A stretch of 64,000 nt of DNA from Sinotaia quadrata (GCA_028829895.1 CM054183.1:77301571-77365570); one strand, 5' to 3'; counted from the first letter of the stretch, positions 47,156 to 60,143 are shown. The notes: generated from the letters alone by a model not told the origin. Translations and numbers: made by a program.

Positions 47156-48477
47156 CTCACGAACATGTATCCACTTGAACCATGACAACTGATCTCAAGG
47201 CTTCCAATCTCAAAACTCTCAAATTTGCAAACCTTATCAACTATAATTATCTTAAAGTAAAAAAGAAACACAATTTCCAATTTACAGAAAAAAATACTTT
47301 TTCAAAATTGCCAGGCTTTGTACATAAATGTGACAACCTTTTCTCTCTAGGAATAATTTCTCTAAGACTCGTTCTCCATCGCGAAAGCCAAAGTAAAATT
47401 CCGATGGAAAAATTCTATTATCTATAATACAATCTCTGCATGGTCATCCTGTCGATGCTGACCGAAAACTGGATTCTATTCTCTGACCTGCGAATTAGAA
47501 ACCTTTATTGGTCCTGTCAAGCAGCAGTCATCGTGAGAGACAAACAAATGCATTTATTCGGTGATAGAAGCAGAGATTATGACAAGCGCGGAATGAACTC
47601 CCCTGAGTTACAGTTGTTGATGTTATTGTTAGTGGAAACTCACTGGCCGTCCGTTGGCCGCCTACTATTATTTCGGAGAGCAATTCTCCTGATTGAATTT
47701 GCATGAAAGACAGATAATAAAACTACAATGATATAAACTGTATATGTAGAGAATATATATTTTTAAATAGACGACATATTATTTTAGACAATGTCAATCT
47801 TAGAAGTAGCAATTAGGAAACAGACCCCCATCCCCAGTAAAATCTACATGTTTTTTCTGAAAATATATATTCTTGGGAAATATCACACAGTGGATTATTA
47901 ATTAGAGCATTCCAGAAAATCTGACACATTTTGTTGATTTGTACACGTGTTAATCTGAACACATAAAAATAAATTGTCTCCATTTTTCTCTACTACAGTT
48001 CTTCATTCAAGGTGTTAGTCATGATTTCACTGTTCTTTCAATCCCCACCCAAACTAACTGTATTAACTTTCCTTCCTTTCAATATATCACCCAAACCATC
48101 TGTATTTATCTCCAAGGTCCTGGATTCTCTATTATAAAGAATTCCATTTATCTATTTTCTTTGGTTTCGCACTCAAATTAACTGTCTTTATCCCTAGTTC
48201 TGTAATTTTTAACTAAAGCTAACTGTTTTTATCCCCTAGTTCTGTCATTTTTAACTAAAGATAACTGTGTTTAGCTCTATGCTCTTCAAATAATTGTCTT
48301 CCTCCACAACCCCTCGCACCCCCGGTAAATGAACTCTTTATTAATGCTAAACTGTTCTTTTTCTCCCGGTTCTTGAATTCTCTACTGAAACTATTGGGAA
48401 TTGAACAATTCCTCCCTTTCTTAATTAGTGCGTATGAATTTTTCAGATTTTAGAGCGTGTGAATTGTCATTATCTTA
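47156..48477. other. Single-copy stretch with two unrecognised plus ORFs
   Basis: ORFs 47182-47427 (81 codons, K/N/F-rich) and 47440-47706 (88 codons, leucine-rich C-terminal part) are not repeat-derived. Neither shows a known domain. Right of 47710 the sequence is AT- and pyrimidine-rich with no ORF. Confidence 0.35.
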
Positions 48478-48793
48478 ATCCGATCTGGTATGGAGATATC
48501 AAAATCATTTTGAATTATTATTCTTGTAGACAACTCTGGTATGAAGATATCAAAATCATTTTGAATTATTATTCTTGTAGACAACTCTGGTATGAAGATA
48601 TCAAAATCATTTTGAATTATTATTCTTGTAGACAACTCTGGTATGAAGATATCAAAATCATTTTGAATTATTATTCTTGTAGACAACTCTGGTATGAAGA
48701 TATCAAAATCATTTTGAATTATTATTCTTGTAGACAACTCTGGTATGAAGATATCAAAATCATTTTGAATTATTATTCTTGTAGACAACTCTG
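48478..48793. repeat. 51-bp minisatellite, 6 identical copies
   Basis: Unit GACAACTCTGGTATGAAGAT then ATCAAAATCATTTTGAATTA. 51 bp is 17 codons and lacks stops in a frame on each strand, giving spurious ORFs of 154 (plus) and 120 (minus) codons. Confidence 0.98.
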
Positions 48794-48837
48794 TCACTTG
48801 ATCCTTTGTCATGTTGTCACGTTGAACACGTTGATGG

Positions 48838-49400
48838 TGACAATCCTGTATCTCTATATGTTGTTACTTCTAAACATTAGGTTAAATGTACAATCCTGTA
48901 TCTCTATATGTTGTTACTTCTAAACATTAGGTTAAATGTACAATCCTGTATCTCTATATGTTGTTACTTCTAAACATTAGGTTAAATGTACAATCCTGTA
49001 TCTCTATATGTTGTTACTTCTAAACATTAGGTTAAATGTACAATCCTGTATCTCTATATGTTGTTACTTCTAAACATTAGGTTAAATGTACAATCCTGTA
49101 TCTCTACATGTTGTTACTTCTAAACATTAGGTTAAATGTACAATCCTGTATCTCTATATGTTGTTACTTCTAAACATTAGGTTAAATGTACAATCCTGTA
49201 TCTCTATATGTTGTTACTTCTAAACATTAGGTTAAATGTACAATCCTGTATCTCTATATGTTGTTACTTCTAAACATTAGGTTAAATGTACAATCCTGTA
49301 TCTCTATATGTTGTTACTTCTAAACATTAGGTTAAATGTACAATCCTGTATCTCTATATGTTGTTACTTCTAAACATTAGGTTAAATGTACAATCCTGTA
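48838..49400. repeat. 50-bp minisatellite, about 11 copies
   Basis: Unit TGTACAATCCTGTATCTCTA then TATGTTGTTACTTCTAAACA. Only one substitution (CTACATG for CTATATG, near 49107) noticed across the array before the last partial unit. Separated from the 51-bp array by just 45 bp. Confidence 0.98.
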
Positions 49401-49770
49401 CATAGTGACACTTGTAAACATGGGGTTAATTGTTAGGTAACAGGCTGTTTGCATCACAGTGAGAGGCAGTTGATAGTGATGACTGTGGCAGTTAAAATGA
49501 TCGACTGACATGATTCATAAGAGAACTGGATGGATCAGTTAATTTTCATTCTAATCACAAGCATGTACGAAATACACACGCACAAATACAATAGGTGTGT
49601 GTGAGCTTCCCTATAAAATATAGAACCGAAATGGCAGCCAGCCAAGGAAAATAACACAAAAAGGATGCTAGTGTTGTATTGTGAAAATAGTATATCTATG
49701 ATAAATTGTGAAATAGATAAACATGATAAAGGCGTTAATATTGACTAGAGATAAGAAAGACGGCTGTATA
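49401..49770. other. Single-copy stretch
   Basis: AT-rich. No gene recognised. Confidence 0.5.
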
Positions 49771-49975
49771 TTTAATAAGATGACATATTACACGATATAA
49801 TATATATATCACTTGAGATAAATGTAGATTTAATAACGATATAATAATACCACTTGAGATAAATGTAGATTTCATAATATGACATATTACACGATTTAAT
49901 AATATCACTTGAGATAAATGTAGATTTAATAAGCTGACATATTACACGATATAATAATATCATTTGAGATAAATG
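49771..49975. repeat. About 55-bp minisatellite, about 4 copies
   Basis: Shares GACATATTACACGATATAAT and CACTTGAGATAAATGTAGAT, with one copy shortened. Confidence 0.94.
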
Positions 49976-50034
49976 GTAAATGTAACTATGCTAGATGTGA
50001 CGGTACATTAAAAGACTGAAATAATAATTGTAAT

Positions 50035-50935
50035 TTTCACTGTTAATACGATCTAACAAGAGTATAATACTGTAATAATTGTAATACACGTGTAATATTC
50101 GCTGTTAATATGATCTAATATAAATTTTAACGCTCGCTGTTAATACTATCTAACAAAAGTATAATACTTATTGTTAATATATTTTAGTATGACACTCACT
50201 GTTAATACGATCTAATATAAAGTACAACACTCACTGTTAATACGATCTAATAATAGTGTAACATTCACTGATAATACAATCTACATTTACGGTTAATACA
50301 ATCTAAGTAAAGTATAACAATCTACATCTAATAAAAGTATAACACTAACTGTTAATAGATCTGATTAAAGTATAACACTAACTGTTAATACTATCTAATG
50401 AAAGTGTAACAGTCATTGTCAATAGATCTGATAAAAGTATAAAACTCACTGTTAATACTATCTAATTAAAGTGCAACAGGCACTGTTAATAGATCTGCTA
50501 AAGTATGATACTCACTGTTAATAGATCTAATAAAAAAAATATAACACTCGCTGTTAATAGATCTGATAAAAGTATGATACTGTTAATAGATCTAATAAAA
50601 ATATAACACTTGCTGTTAATAGATCTGATAAAAGTATGATACTCAATGTTAATAGATCTAATAAAAGTGTAACAAACACTGTTAAAAGATCTAGTATAGC
50701 ACTCACTGTTAATAGATCTGATAAAAGTGTAACACTGTTAAAAGATCTAGTAAAAGTATAGCACTCACTGTTAATAGATCTGATAAAAGTGTAGCACTCG
50801 CGTTTAATACTATCTAATCAAATTGTAACACTCGCTGTTGATACTATCTAATAAAAGTATAGCACTCACTGTTAATACAGTGTAACACGTTGATGCGATC
50901 TAACAAAAATGTAACACTTATTATTGATGAGTGAG
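50035..50935. repeat. 33-bp minisatellite, about 27 copies, degenerate
   Basis: Consensus GATAAAAGTATAACACTCAC then TGTTAATAGATCT, with frequent indels. Confidence 0.95.
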
Positions 50936-51610
50936 ATAAAAAGAAAAAAAAGAAGAAAATAAAATCATTTATATTTCTACTCTCTAAATTTATGCATTCG
51001 ACTATCAAATTTTCTTTTTTTTAATAAAAACGAACTCTGCATATTTATTTTAGACGATGACATGATTCTAAATATAGACGGAGATCAATTCACTTTGCCT
51101 TTGTAATCTTCTATCTATCTATCTGCAGATTCCACAAGTACGTCTATTTACAGGTACATCCGATCACAAATTACTTTGCTTAAGGTTGTCACGGAAGTTT
51201 TGCTGAAGTCACCTTAATAGCCGATTTCTCCAAATCGCGAGAACATTGAAAGTTCATAATCAGAAGTCGATTTCTCTAAAGCATTACAAGGTTAAGAGTT
51301 CATTCTCATATGCTGATGTTGCCAAACTAAAGGACTTAAGAAAAAGACAGACAGTAAAGATGATAAAAGAAAGAAATCAACAACATACACCTGATTGAAG
51401 ATTGAATGAATAAAATAGAAAAGATGGGATGGAATGAAAATATTATGAAAGAGAGAAAAGAGAGAAAGAAAAATACAGTTAAAGAAAAACATTGGAAACG
51501 GGATAACTGAAAGAAAGAAATAGGATAGAAAGAATAAATAATAATTTGTACAGTTTTTTTAAAATTCTAATTCGAGTTTTGTCTTAAACAAGTTATTTTA
51601 CTGATTAATG
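50936..51610. other. AT- and purine-rich single-copy stretch
   Basis: A short (ATCT)n at 51110-51122 and A/G-rich sequence at 51340-51540. No gene recognised. Confidence 0.5.
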
Positions 51611-51677
51611 CTTAACTGATGGCAATTTATTTTTCTTTTTTCTTTTCTATTTTTTCACCCCCCCACCCCCATTTCAG

Positions 51678-51885
51678 TTGTCGTACAGGTACGCGTACGT
51701 CTGTGGACGAGGTGGTGAGAGTAAGTTTTGACAAGAGATTTTTAAAAGCCCAAATGAGTTCGTATCTCACTTCCTGGCAACTTGTGTGGCAAAGGAAGTG
51801 TCGGGTTTCTGAAGCCAACACCCCCACCCCCTTCCATCCCGACTCTTGTGGAAAAATCGCATATTTCAAAGAGCGGCGCCTGCCG
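51678..51885 (+). CDS. Candidate internal exon, product unknown
   Basis: A long T- and C-rich tract ends in CCATTTCAG at 51677, a strong splice acceptor. After 208 nt the sequence reads CCG|GTAAGAAT, a good donor at 51886; a second possible donor (AGA|GTAAGT) lies at 51721. One frame is open across the whole interval (about 69 codons, starting CRTGTRTSVDEVV after one base), with several CpGs unlike the surrounding repeats. No family recognised, and no flanking exon could be paired. Alternative: a chance ORF in a single-copy island. Confidence 0.28.
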
Positions 51886-52009
51886 GTAAGAATTAGGTAG
51901 ATCTGGCGACTAAGTGAGTGCGGGTGGCTTCAGTAGGAGATTTGCAAAGATTAGCAGAAGAGGAAGAATTTTTCCCCTTGAATTTATCGCGAGCATACGT
52001 CTTTGAATT

Positions 52010-52430
52010 ACTTGAGTAGACAGGAACAGACTGTGTGCTTGTAGGCCCGTCCACTGTAGATAGGAATAATTATACACTGCGTTTGTAAGTCTGTCCATAG
52101 GAACAGACTTCATGCTTGTAAGCCTATCCACTGTACACGTGACTAGATCGTGCTTTGTTAGCGTGATAGATGTGTTTGTGAGCATGTTCATCAAGGATGT
52201 CAATAAATAGTCTTTAGAGTGATCTGTTTGTAAGCCTGTCCAATGTGCTTCTACAGTGAAAGATGTGTTAGTAAGTCTGTCAAGTGTAAATAGGAAAATG
52301 ATGTGTTGTTAGAGTCAAAGATGTGTGTGCAAGCATGTCCAGTGTAAATAGGAAAATGATGTGTTGTTAGTCAAAGATGTGTGTACAAGCATGTCCAGTG
52401 TAAATAGGAAAATAATGTGTTCTGTGGCGT
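52010..52430. repeat. Degenerate array of about 40-50 bp
   Basis: Words TTTGTAAGCCTGTCCA and CAGTGTAAATAGGAAAATGA recur. The best pair (about 52277 and 52327) is nearly identical. Confidence 0.82.
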
Positions 52431-52547
52431 GTATTTGTAAGCCACTGTTAAGAAAGAAATACAATGTGTGTTGTTAGCACGTGACATGTATTCGTAAGCC
52501 AGCACTGTGTATGCAGGGATAGGCAATGTGGAATGATCGTGAAAATT

Positions 52548-52860
52548 TGTTGTCCATGACTTGTAGACCGGGTCCTCAGTAAAATGTATTATCCATGACT
52601 TGTAGACCAGGTCTTCTGTAAAATGTATTATCCATGACTTGTAGACCGGGTCCTCTGTAAATGTATTTTCCATGACTAGTAGGCCGGGTTCACTGTAAAA
52701 TTTATTGTCCATGATTAGTAGACCGGGTCCTATGTAAAATGTATTATCCATGACTTGTAGACCTGGTCCACTGTAAAATTTGCTGACCATTATTTGTAGA
52801 CCGGATCCACACTTTAAAATGTTTCCTTAACTTGTAGGCCGGATTCACCCTATAGTGTAT
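52548..52860. repeat. 39-bp minisatellite, about 8 copies
   Basis: Unit CCATGACTTGTAGACCGGGT then CCTCTGTAAAATGTATTAT. The 39-bp period (13 codons) gives a spurious 139-codon minus ORF. Confidence 0.95.
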
Positions 52861-53034
52861 ACCATTTTGCAGCGTGCTACCCTCCCCAAAAATAAAATAT
52901 TAAGCCTTTCTATTTCAGTGTAATATGCATGCATTCGTGTGTGTGCATGCTGTATATGTAAATGTGCGAGTGCGTGTGACGACTACATTTTCGTTTGTTG
53001 GTTTAAATCCTCCCACTCTCGACATTAATTTGTG

Positions 53035-53700
53035 TGTAAATGTTGTTAATGTCTAAATAGTACCCCAGAGACTAAAAGTACTGTTGATGTGAAACTATAT
53101 CCCTGATGCTTGCTAAACATACTATGATAAGTAAATAGTATCCCTGAGACTTGCAAAATGTACTAGTGATGTAAAAGCAATACTTTGGATGTCAAAACAG
53201 TAGTTTTGAGAATTGCAAAATGAATTATGACAAAATAGTAGTTCTGAAAATTGCAAAATGAATTATGACAAAATAGTAGTTCTGAAAATTGCAAAATATA
53301 CTATGACAAACGTAGCAGTGATGTGAAAACTGTTCTTCCTTTGATTGTAAAAATATTAGTTAGATCAAAAGAAATTTCTGAGGACTGCAAAAGTACTTGT
53401 TATATTCTAACAGTAACTCTGAGAACTTTAAACCTACTAGTGATATGATAGCAGTATTTCTAATGATTGTTATATCATAACAGTACTTTTAAGGATAAAA
53501 GTTCTTGTTATGTTCTAAGAGTACTCCTGAGTACTGTAAAATGTACTAGTGATATCAGACAAGTGCTTCTGAGGATTGTTAAAAGTACTTATTATGTCAT
53601 AACAGAAACATTTTAAAAAGTAAATATTAATGATGTCTAAAGAGTGTTTCTCAGAATCCTAATAGGATCATAATAAGTAATAGTGAAGGACTGTAAAATT
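53035..53700. repeat. Degenerate array of about 40-45 bp
   Basis: Recurring CTGAGACTTGCAAAATGTAC, TAGTGATGT and AACAGTA words. A clean local repeat of GTTCTGAAAATTGCAAAAT lies at 53210-53300. Confidence 0.8.
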
Positions 53701-53829
53701 GAGAACTGTAAATTGTTCTTCTAACTAATGCAAACAAGCTTCTGTAATTATCAACAATATTTGAAGAATATAATCAAAACTATGAAATTATGATGAATAC
53801 TTAGCGAAGATGTCAAAAATACTACTGAA

Positions 53830-54215
53830 GAGGTAAATATTATATTGAAGATTATAAATATTGCTGATGTTGGTGAAGATTATAAATATTAGTGAAGTTG
53901 GTGAAGACTGTTAATTAATATTTCTGAAGTTAGTGAAGACTTAATATTGCTGAAGTTGGTGAAGACTGTAAATATTCTGAAGTTGGTGAAGACCTTTAAT
54001 ATTTCTGAAGTTGGTGAAGACAGTAAATATTGCTGAAGTTGGTGAAGACTGTTAATATTTCTAAAGTTGTTGAAGACTGTTAATATTTCTAAAGTTGTTG
54101 AAGACAGTTAATATTGCTAAAGTTGTTGAAGACAGTTAATATTGCTAAAGTTGGTGAAGACTGTAATTATTGCTGAAGTTGGTAAAGACTGTAAATATTG
54201 TTGAAATTTCTTGCA
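53830..54215. repeat. 28-bp minisatellite, about 13 copies
   Basis: Unit GTTGGTGAAGACTGTAAATA then TTGCTGAA, with small indels. Confidence 0.94.
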
Positions 54216-54254
54216 GACCTTAAACAACACTGTATCTGTAAACGATAATTCTGA

Positions 54255-54490
54255 ACAGTGTAAACATTACTGCTATTCAAAGTGAAACAAATCTACTGAA
54301 GATTGTAAACAATAGAACTTGGAGAGTCAATAACACTAATGAAGGTTGTAAACAATAGAACTTGGAGAGTCAATAACACTAATGAAGATTATAAACATAA
54401 TGAAGATTGTAAACAATAGAACTTGGAGAGTCAATAACACTAATGAAGGTTGTAAACAATAGAACTTGGAGAGTCAATAATGAAGATTGT
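54255..54490. repeat. 43-bp minisatellite, about 5 copies
   Basis: Unit GAAGGTTGTAAACAATAGAA then CTTGGAGAGTCAATAACACT. Confidence 0.95.
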
Positions 54491-54569
54491 GCGCGCTTCA
54501 GTGGTCCGATGTTCAATCTTTATTTACAGTAAGTTGTATTAATTTCGTTAGCCTTTGGTAATTACACTA

Positions 54570-54745
54570 GATAATAAAAGACATTTAGACGTAATTATGA
54601 AGTAAAACAGTTTTATTTGGTAGTAAATTTGGTGATGTAAAATAAAGGTGATTAGAGGTAATTATGAAGTAAAATAGTTTTATGTGGTAGTAAATTTGGT
54701 GATGTAAAATAAAGGTGCTTAGACGTAATTATTAAGAAAATCATT
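54570..54745. repeat. About 70-bp tandem repeat, 2.4 copies
   Basis: Copies share GTAATTATGAAGTAAAACAG and GGTAGTAAATTTGGTGATGT. Confidence 0.94.
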
Positions 54746-54935
54746 TCTACATGTTTAGTTACGGCTTTGTGATAGATTACATTTGTATCAATAGGGCAAA
54801 TAGACACACTTGTTATGACAGGTATGTATATGTCATAATTTCGGTGTCTCTGCCTGTACAATTATTTATTTTACAAAATACATTATGGTTTGTATACTTT
54901 GGTCTTGTATGCGTACGTAAACAACTGTATGCGAT

Positions 54936-54968
<33 letters not shown>

Positions 54969-55497
54969 TTGTAGAAGACAGTGGTCAAGCATTAGTAGTT
55001 CTAATTTTGTCCGTGTCTGGTATTGATAAACAATTAGTAGTTAACTTTCTGGTTATAGTCTTTGAATTTAATTTAAAACAAACTAGAAATTTTGGTATTC
55101 ATTTTGTAAATGTATTATTGTAATTCATGTATCTATTATTAACTTATCAGGATTTTCAGTACTTCTTACATTGATTTAAATTTTTTAATTTGCTCATGGA
55201 TTCGATTGTATTCAACTTAATAAAATTTAAAAGTCTGATACGTATTTACTGAATTTTATATAATTTATATAAAAGTATTTAAATGAGAATAATATTTTAA
55301 AATCATGTTATTATTATTTAAAACACATTATCAAGCATTAGTGATTTATAGTTCAAGTTTTAAATAATTATTACACTTACTCACATGCACTACATATAGT
55401 TGGATACGGAATCACTGCTTAAGTTGTACAATTGCCACATCTATATTAATACTATTACTCCTGGTATATACTAATTTTACGTATAAAAATAGTTGTT
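54746..55497. other. AT-rich single-copy stretch with (ATA)n
   Basis: An ATA run at 54940-54966 (poly-N ORF artefact). Nothing else recognised. Confidence 0.5.
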
Positions 55498-55625
55498 GAA
55501 GGCAGGGTTTGCGTGATGTTGTCAGTTGCAGACAGGGTCTGTGTATCGGCGTCAGTTGAAGACAGGGTCTGTGTATCTGCGTCAGTTGAAAGTAGGGTCT
55601 GTGTGCCGGCCACAGTTGAAGACCT
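55498..55625. repeat. 30-bp minisatellite, about 4 copies
   Basis: Unit AGTTGAAGACAGGGTCTGTG then TATCGGCGTC. The 10-codon period gives spurious ORFs on both strands. Confidence 0.95.
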
Positions 55626-55847
55626 GGATGTTGACTGCACAAAGGGGTTGTAATCGTTCTGATCGAAAAATGATGGCGGTGTTTTGTTTCAGTAAATGCT
55701 CCCTTTTCAAAAGTGGAAAATCGCGTGCCGAGCGAGAATAACTGGCTACTGACAGTCACCGATACCAGATCGCAAACGAGAAAACGACGACGGCTGATAG
55801 GTTGGTGGGCATGCCGGGCGACTGTATATGGACGGACACCAGCTATA
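55626..55847. other. CpG-containing single-copy island between two arrays
   Basis: About 220 bp with many CpGs (GCGTGCCGAGCGAG, AAAACGACGACGG). No ORF of note. Possibly regulatory or exonic; no direct support. Confidence 0.4.
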
Positions 55848-56040
55848 CAAATCCGCGAACTTCGCTCTTATAAATCTTGGGGATACTGCTAGTTACAGTT
55901 CTGTGAACTTCGCTCTTATAAATCTTGGTGATACTGCTAGTTACAGTTCTGTGAACCTCGCTCTTATAAAGCTTGTTGATTCTGCTAGTTACAGTTCAGT
56001 GAACTTCACTCTCACAATTCTTGGTGTTACTGTTGTCTAA
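55848..56040. repeat. 48-bp minisatellite, 4 copies
   Basis: Unit GCTCTTATAAATCTTGGTGA then TACTGCTAGTTACAGTTCTG. 16-codon period; ORF is an artefact. Confidence 0.96.
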
Positions 56041-56074
56041 CAATTCCGTGAACGCTAAATATATAATCATGTAG

Positions 56075-56815
56075 AAGTAGTCACGACTACGTCGTTATAT
56101 ATACCACGGCCTGAATAGATCAAGATACGTATAAATATATAGAGGAAGTCACAATGTAAATTGTTATATATACCACGGCCTGAATAGATCAAGATACGTA
56201 TAAATATATAGAGGAAGTCACAATGTAAATTGTTATATACATGTATATACCACGGCCTGAATAGATCAAGATACATATAAATATATAGAGGAAGTCACAA
56301 TGTAAATTGTTATATATATACCACGGCCTGAATAGATCAAGATACATATAAATATATAGAGGAAGTCACAATGTAAATTGTTATATATATACCACGGCCT
56401 GAATAGATCAAGATACATATAAATATATAGAGGAAGTCACAATGTAAATTGTTATATATATGCCACGGCCTGAATAGATCAAGATACGTATAAATATATA
56501 GAGGAAGTCACAATGTAAATTGTTATATATATACCACGGCCTGAATAGATCAAGATACATATAAATATATAGAGGAAGTCACAATGTAAATTGTTATATA
56601 TATACCACGGCCTGAATAGATCAAGATACATATAAATATATAGAGGAAGTCACAATGTAAATTGTTATATATATACCACGGCCTGAATAGATCAAGATAC
56701 GTATAAATATATAGAGGAAGTCACAATGTAAATTGTTATATATATGCCACGGCCTAAATAGATGAAGATACATATAAATATATAGAGGAAGTCACAATGT
56801 AAATTGTTTTACATA
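56075..56815. repeat. 69-77-bp minisatellite, about 11 copies
   Basis: Unit TACCACGGCCTGAATAGATC, AAGATACATATAAATATATA then GAGGAAGTCACAATGTAAAT. Length varies in the TATATA linker (69 bp between the first copies, 71 bp later). Confidence 0.97.
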
Positions 56816-57169
56816 TATATACGTACAATTATAGAGAGGAAATTGTTGCCTGAATCCTTTTATGTGTAGTAACTATACAGTTGTACTCATGACCTAAATA
56901 TTTATATATATTCATATACGTGTGTGTGAATAGTCTCCCTCTTTCTATATATATAGTTCTTGATATCCATAACTCCACACACAGATAAACTCACACTATC
57001 CGTGTGTGTGTTTATATTCAAGCGTGCATATATGCGTGTGTTTTTTCTCTGATTGTATAAATTTAATAATGACCTGATCTGTGCAAATGTGTATTATAGT
57101 AGTATATATATATATATGTAACTATATGTATATACATTTTTATAATGGAATGGCTGTAGCCATGTCGTA
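56816..57169. other. AT- and TG-rich single-copy stretch
   Basis: Short TA and TG runs. No gene recognised. Confidence 0.55.
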
Positions 57170-57285
57170 GTCAATAGATGTACAGGCATAATTGAAAGTT
57201 AAGGGTAGACTTGTCTGTCTCCAGTCATCAATAGATGTACAGGCATAACTGAAAGTAAAGGATTGACTTGTCTGTCTCCAGTTCT
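57170..57285. repeat. About 60-bp tandem duplication
   Basis: Two copies of AATAGATGTACAGGCATAA then GACTTGTCTGTCTCCAGT, a few differences. Confidence 0.94.
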
Positions 57286-57299
57286 ATTTGAAATGAATG

Positions 57300-57970
57300 A
57301 GAAAAACAAACTGTTGTTGAAGTAAATAATACACTATTTTATAACAGTAAATAAAACCCATATTATTTTAAAAATAAAAGTTAGTAAACAATGCAGTATT
57401 ATATTTTGTAAATAATGCACTACTTATAAAAATAAATAAATAACATAAAAGTAAGTATAAAGCACACTATTTTATAAAGCTAAGCAAATAGTACACTATT
57501 CATTTTATAAAGTAAATTTAATGAGGCACTATTGATTAAAAGTAAAAAAATAATACAGAACTGTCTTAAAACTAAGCCAGCAACGTACTATTTATAAAAA
57601 TAAATAATAGTATATTATCTTTAAAAAATAAAATTAAGTAAAAAATTCAACCACAGTATCTTGCAAAAGTAAATCATGAAAACACTATTAATTTTATGTA
57701 GCATATAAAAAAGGCATTATATTAAATATGTAAATTAACAACAAAGTGTCTTTTTAAGTAAATAAGCACCAAAAATAAAAGCAAATAAATAAAACTATTA
57801 ATCTTTAAAAGTAAATAAATAATCTGTTTTAAAAAAAGTAAGTAATTAGCATACAATTACTCTTTTATTATTTTTTGTAAATAACACACTATTTATAAAA
57901 GTAGTTATGTAAATAGTATTATATTTTATAATAAATAACACTTTTAAAAAGAAAGAATAAATTTTATATA
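57300..57970. repeat. Degenerate array of about 25-30 bp
   Basis: Words AGTAAATAATACACTATTTT and ATAAAAGTAAATAAAT recur with heavy decay. Confidence 0.8.
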
Positions 57971-58179
57971 AATAAATAATACTAAAAATCAATCTTTACA
58001 CGACTTTTAATGATGGACACAATAAATGTATTATTTAACATTTGAACTGAAGAATATGAAGAGAATATAATATTAATTTCTGTCCATCAAAGTAAACAAA
58101 TTGCATGTAAAATAAAACCTGATTGAATATTGATGCGATCGAACTAAAAATTGAAAGCGAACAAAATATTAATAGTCAA

Positions 58180-59070
58180 AACTATTTAAAACAAAACCAT
58201 AAATCAAACAAACAGAACAGTTTTATATGCACAACCAACAATCAGACAAATACAACAGTTATATGCACAAAAATAACAAACAAATACAACAGTTTTATGC
58301 ACAAAAATAAACAATTAAACAAATACAACAGGTTTATAAACATAAACAACAATCAAACATATACATAAACAACAATCATACATATATAACAGTTTTATAA
58401 ACATAACAGCAATCAGACAAATCCAACAGTTGTATAAACATAAAGAACAATCAGACAAATACAACAGTTTTATAAACATAAACAACAATCAGACAAATAC
58501 AACAGTTTTATAAACATAAACAACAACCAGACAAATACAACAGTTTTATAAACATAAACAACAACCAGACAAATACAACAGTGTTATAAACATAAACAAC
58601 CAGACAAATACAACAGTTTTATAAACATAAACAACAACCTGACAAATACAACAGTTTTATAAACATAAACAACAACCAGACAAATACAACAGTTTTATAA
58701 ACATAAACAACAACCAGACAAATACAACAGTTTTATAAACATAAACAACCAGACAAATACAACAGTTTTATAAACATAATCAACAATCAAATACAACAGT
58801 TTTATAAACATAACCAACAATCAGACAAATACAACAGTTTTATAAACATAACCAACAATCAGACGAATACAACAGTTTTATAAGCATAAACAACAACCAG
58901 ACAAATACAACAGTTTTATAAACATAAACAACAACCAGACAAATGCAACAGTTTTATAAACATAAACAACCAGACAAATACAACAGTTTTATAAACACAA
59001 ACAACAATTAGACAAAGACAACAGTTTTATAAACACAAACAACAATTAGACAAAGACAACAGTATTATAT
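58180..59070. repeat. 38-bp minisatellite, about 25 copies
   Basis: Unit TAAACAACAACCAGACAAAT then ACAACAGTTTTATAAACA. Some units lack one CAA step. Left part (58180-58400) is older and more variable. Confidence 0.96.
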
Positions 59071-59102
59071 CCATGAACTTCAAGTGCGTTATTTTTCATC
59101 AC

Positions 59103-59283
59103 TACCGTGATGCAGTATAATCAGCGAGAGTAAATCAAGTACATAGATTTTGAATTACTCAAGAAAAAACCGTCCATTTAAAGTTGCCACTCTACCGTGA
59201 CGCAGTACAATCAGCGAGAGTAAATCAAGTATATAGATTTTGAATCACTCAAGACAAAACCATCCACCTAAAGTTGCCACTCT
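59103..59283. repeat. 90-bp direct tandem duplication
   Basis: Copies begin TACCGTGATGCAG (59103) and TACCGTGACGCAG (59193), a few substitutions apart. Confidence 0.96.
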
Positions 59284-59575
59284 AGCGGTGTACTGCATGG
59301 CGCGTAGTTACCTACTATCACAGCTGCTGTGCAGCATTTTGCATCACTGACGATGGGGAGCATGCAGCCTGCAGTTACCACAACAGCAATGCCTCTCATA
59401 TGATCCGATCTCACTCTTTCCTTGCCATACTCACCATTGGCCCCTCGCTTGTCAGAAGCAGCCGATCGTATTATTGTCGGGCAGAAAATGGCCGCTTGGC
59501 GTGACCTGGTCGGTCGTAAATTACAGTCGTGCAAGACAAAACGCCACACTCGTACGTTTCTTTTCCGTTACATAG
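59284..59575. other. CpG-containing single-copy island, unknown
   Basis: A 93-codon minus ORF (59268-59549) and an overlapping plus ORF. The minus frame contains a short hydrophobic run (IAVVVTAGCMLPIV), but no domain or splice pair is recognised. Confidence 0.3.
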
Positions 59576-59585
59576 TTTTCTTCCT

Positions 59586-60143
59586 ACTATCATCCCGTAT
59601 ACAAAGGCCCTCGGTTTACGTGACATCTTCCTACTATCATCTCGTATACAAAGGCCCTCGGTTTACGTGACATCTTCCTACTATCATCTCGTAAACAAAG
59701 GCCCTCGGTTTACGTGACATCTTCCTACTATCATCTCGTATACAAAGGCCCTCGGTTTACGTGACATCTTCCTACTATCATCTCGTATACAAAGGCCCTC
59801 GGTTTACGTGACATCTTCCTACTATCATCCCGTAATACAAAGGCCCTCGGTTTACGTGACATCTTCCTACTATCATCTCGTAAACAAAGGCCCTCGGTTT
59901 ACGTGACATCTTCCTACTATCATCTCGTAATACAAAGGCCCTCGGTTTACGTGACATCTTCCTACTATCATCTCGTAATACAAAGGCCCTCGGTTTACGT
60001 GACATCTTCCTACTATCATCTCGTAAACAAAGGCCCTCGGTTTACGTGACATCTTCCTACTATCATCTCGTATACAAAGGCCCTCGGTTTACGTGACATC
60101 TTCCTACTATCATCTCGTATACAAACAAAGGCCCTCGGTTTAC
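59586..60143. repeat. 46-47-bp minisatellite, about 12 copies
   Basis: Unit TATCATCTCGTATACAAAGG then CCCTCGGTTTACGTGACATC. CGTATAC, CGTAAAC and CGTAATAC variants intermix. Ends in a short (CTAT)n at 60144-60167. Confidence 0.97.
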
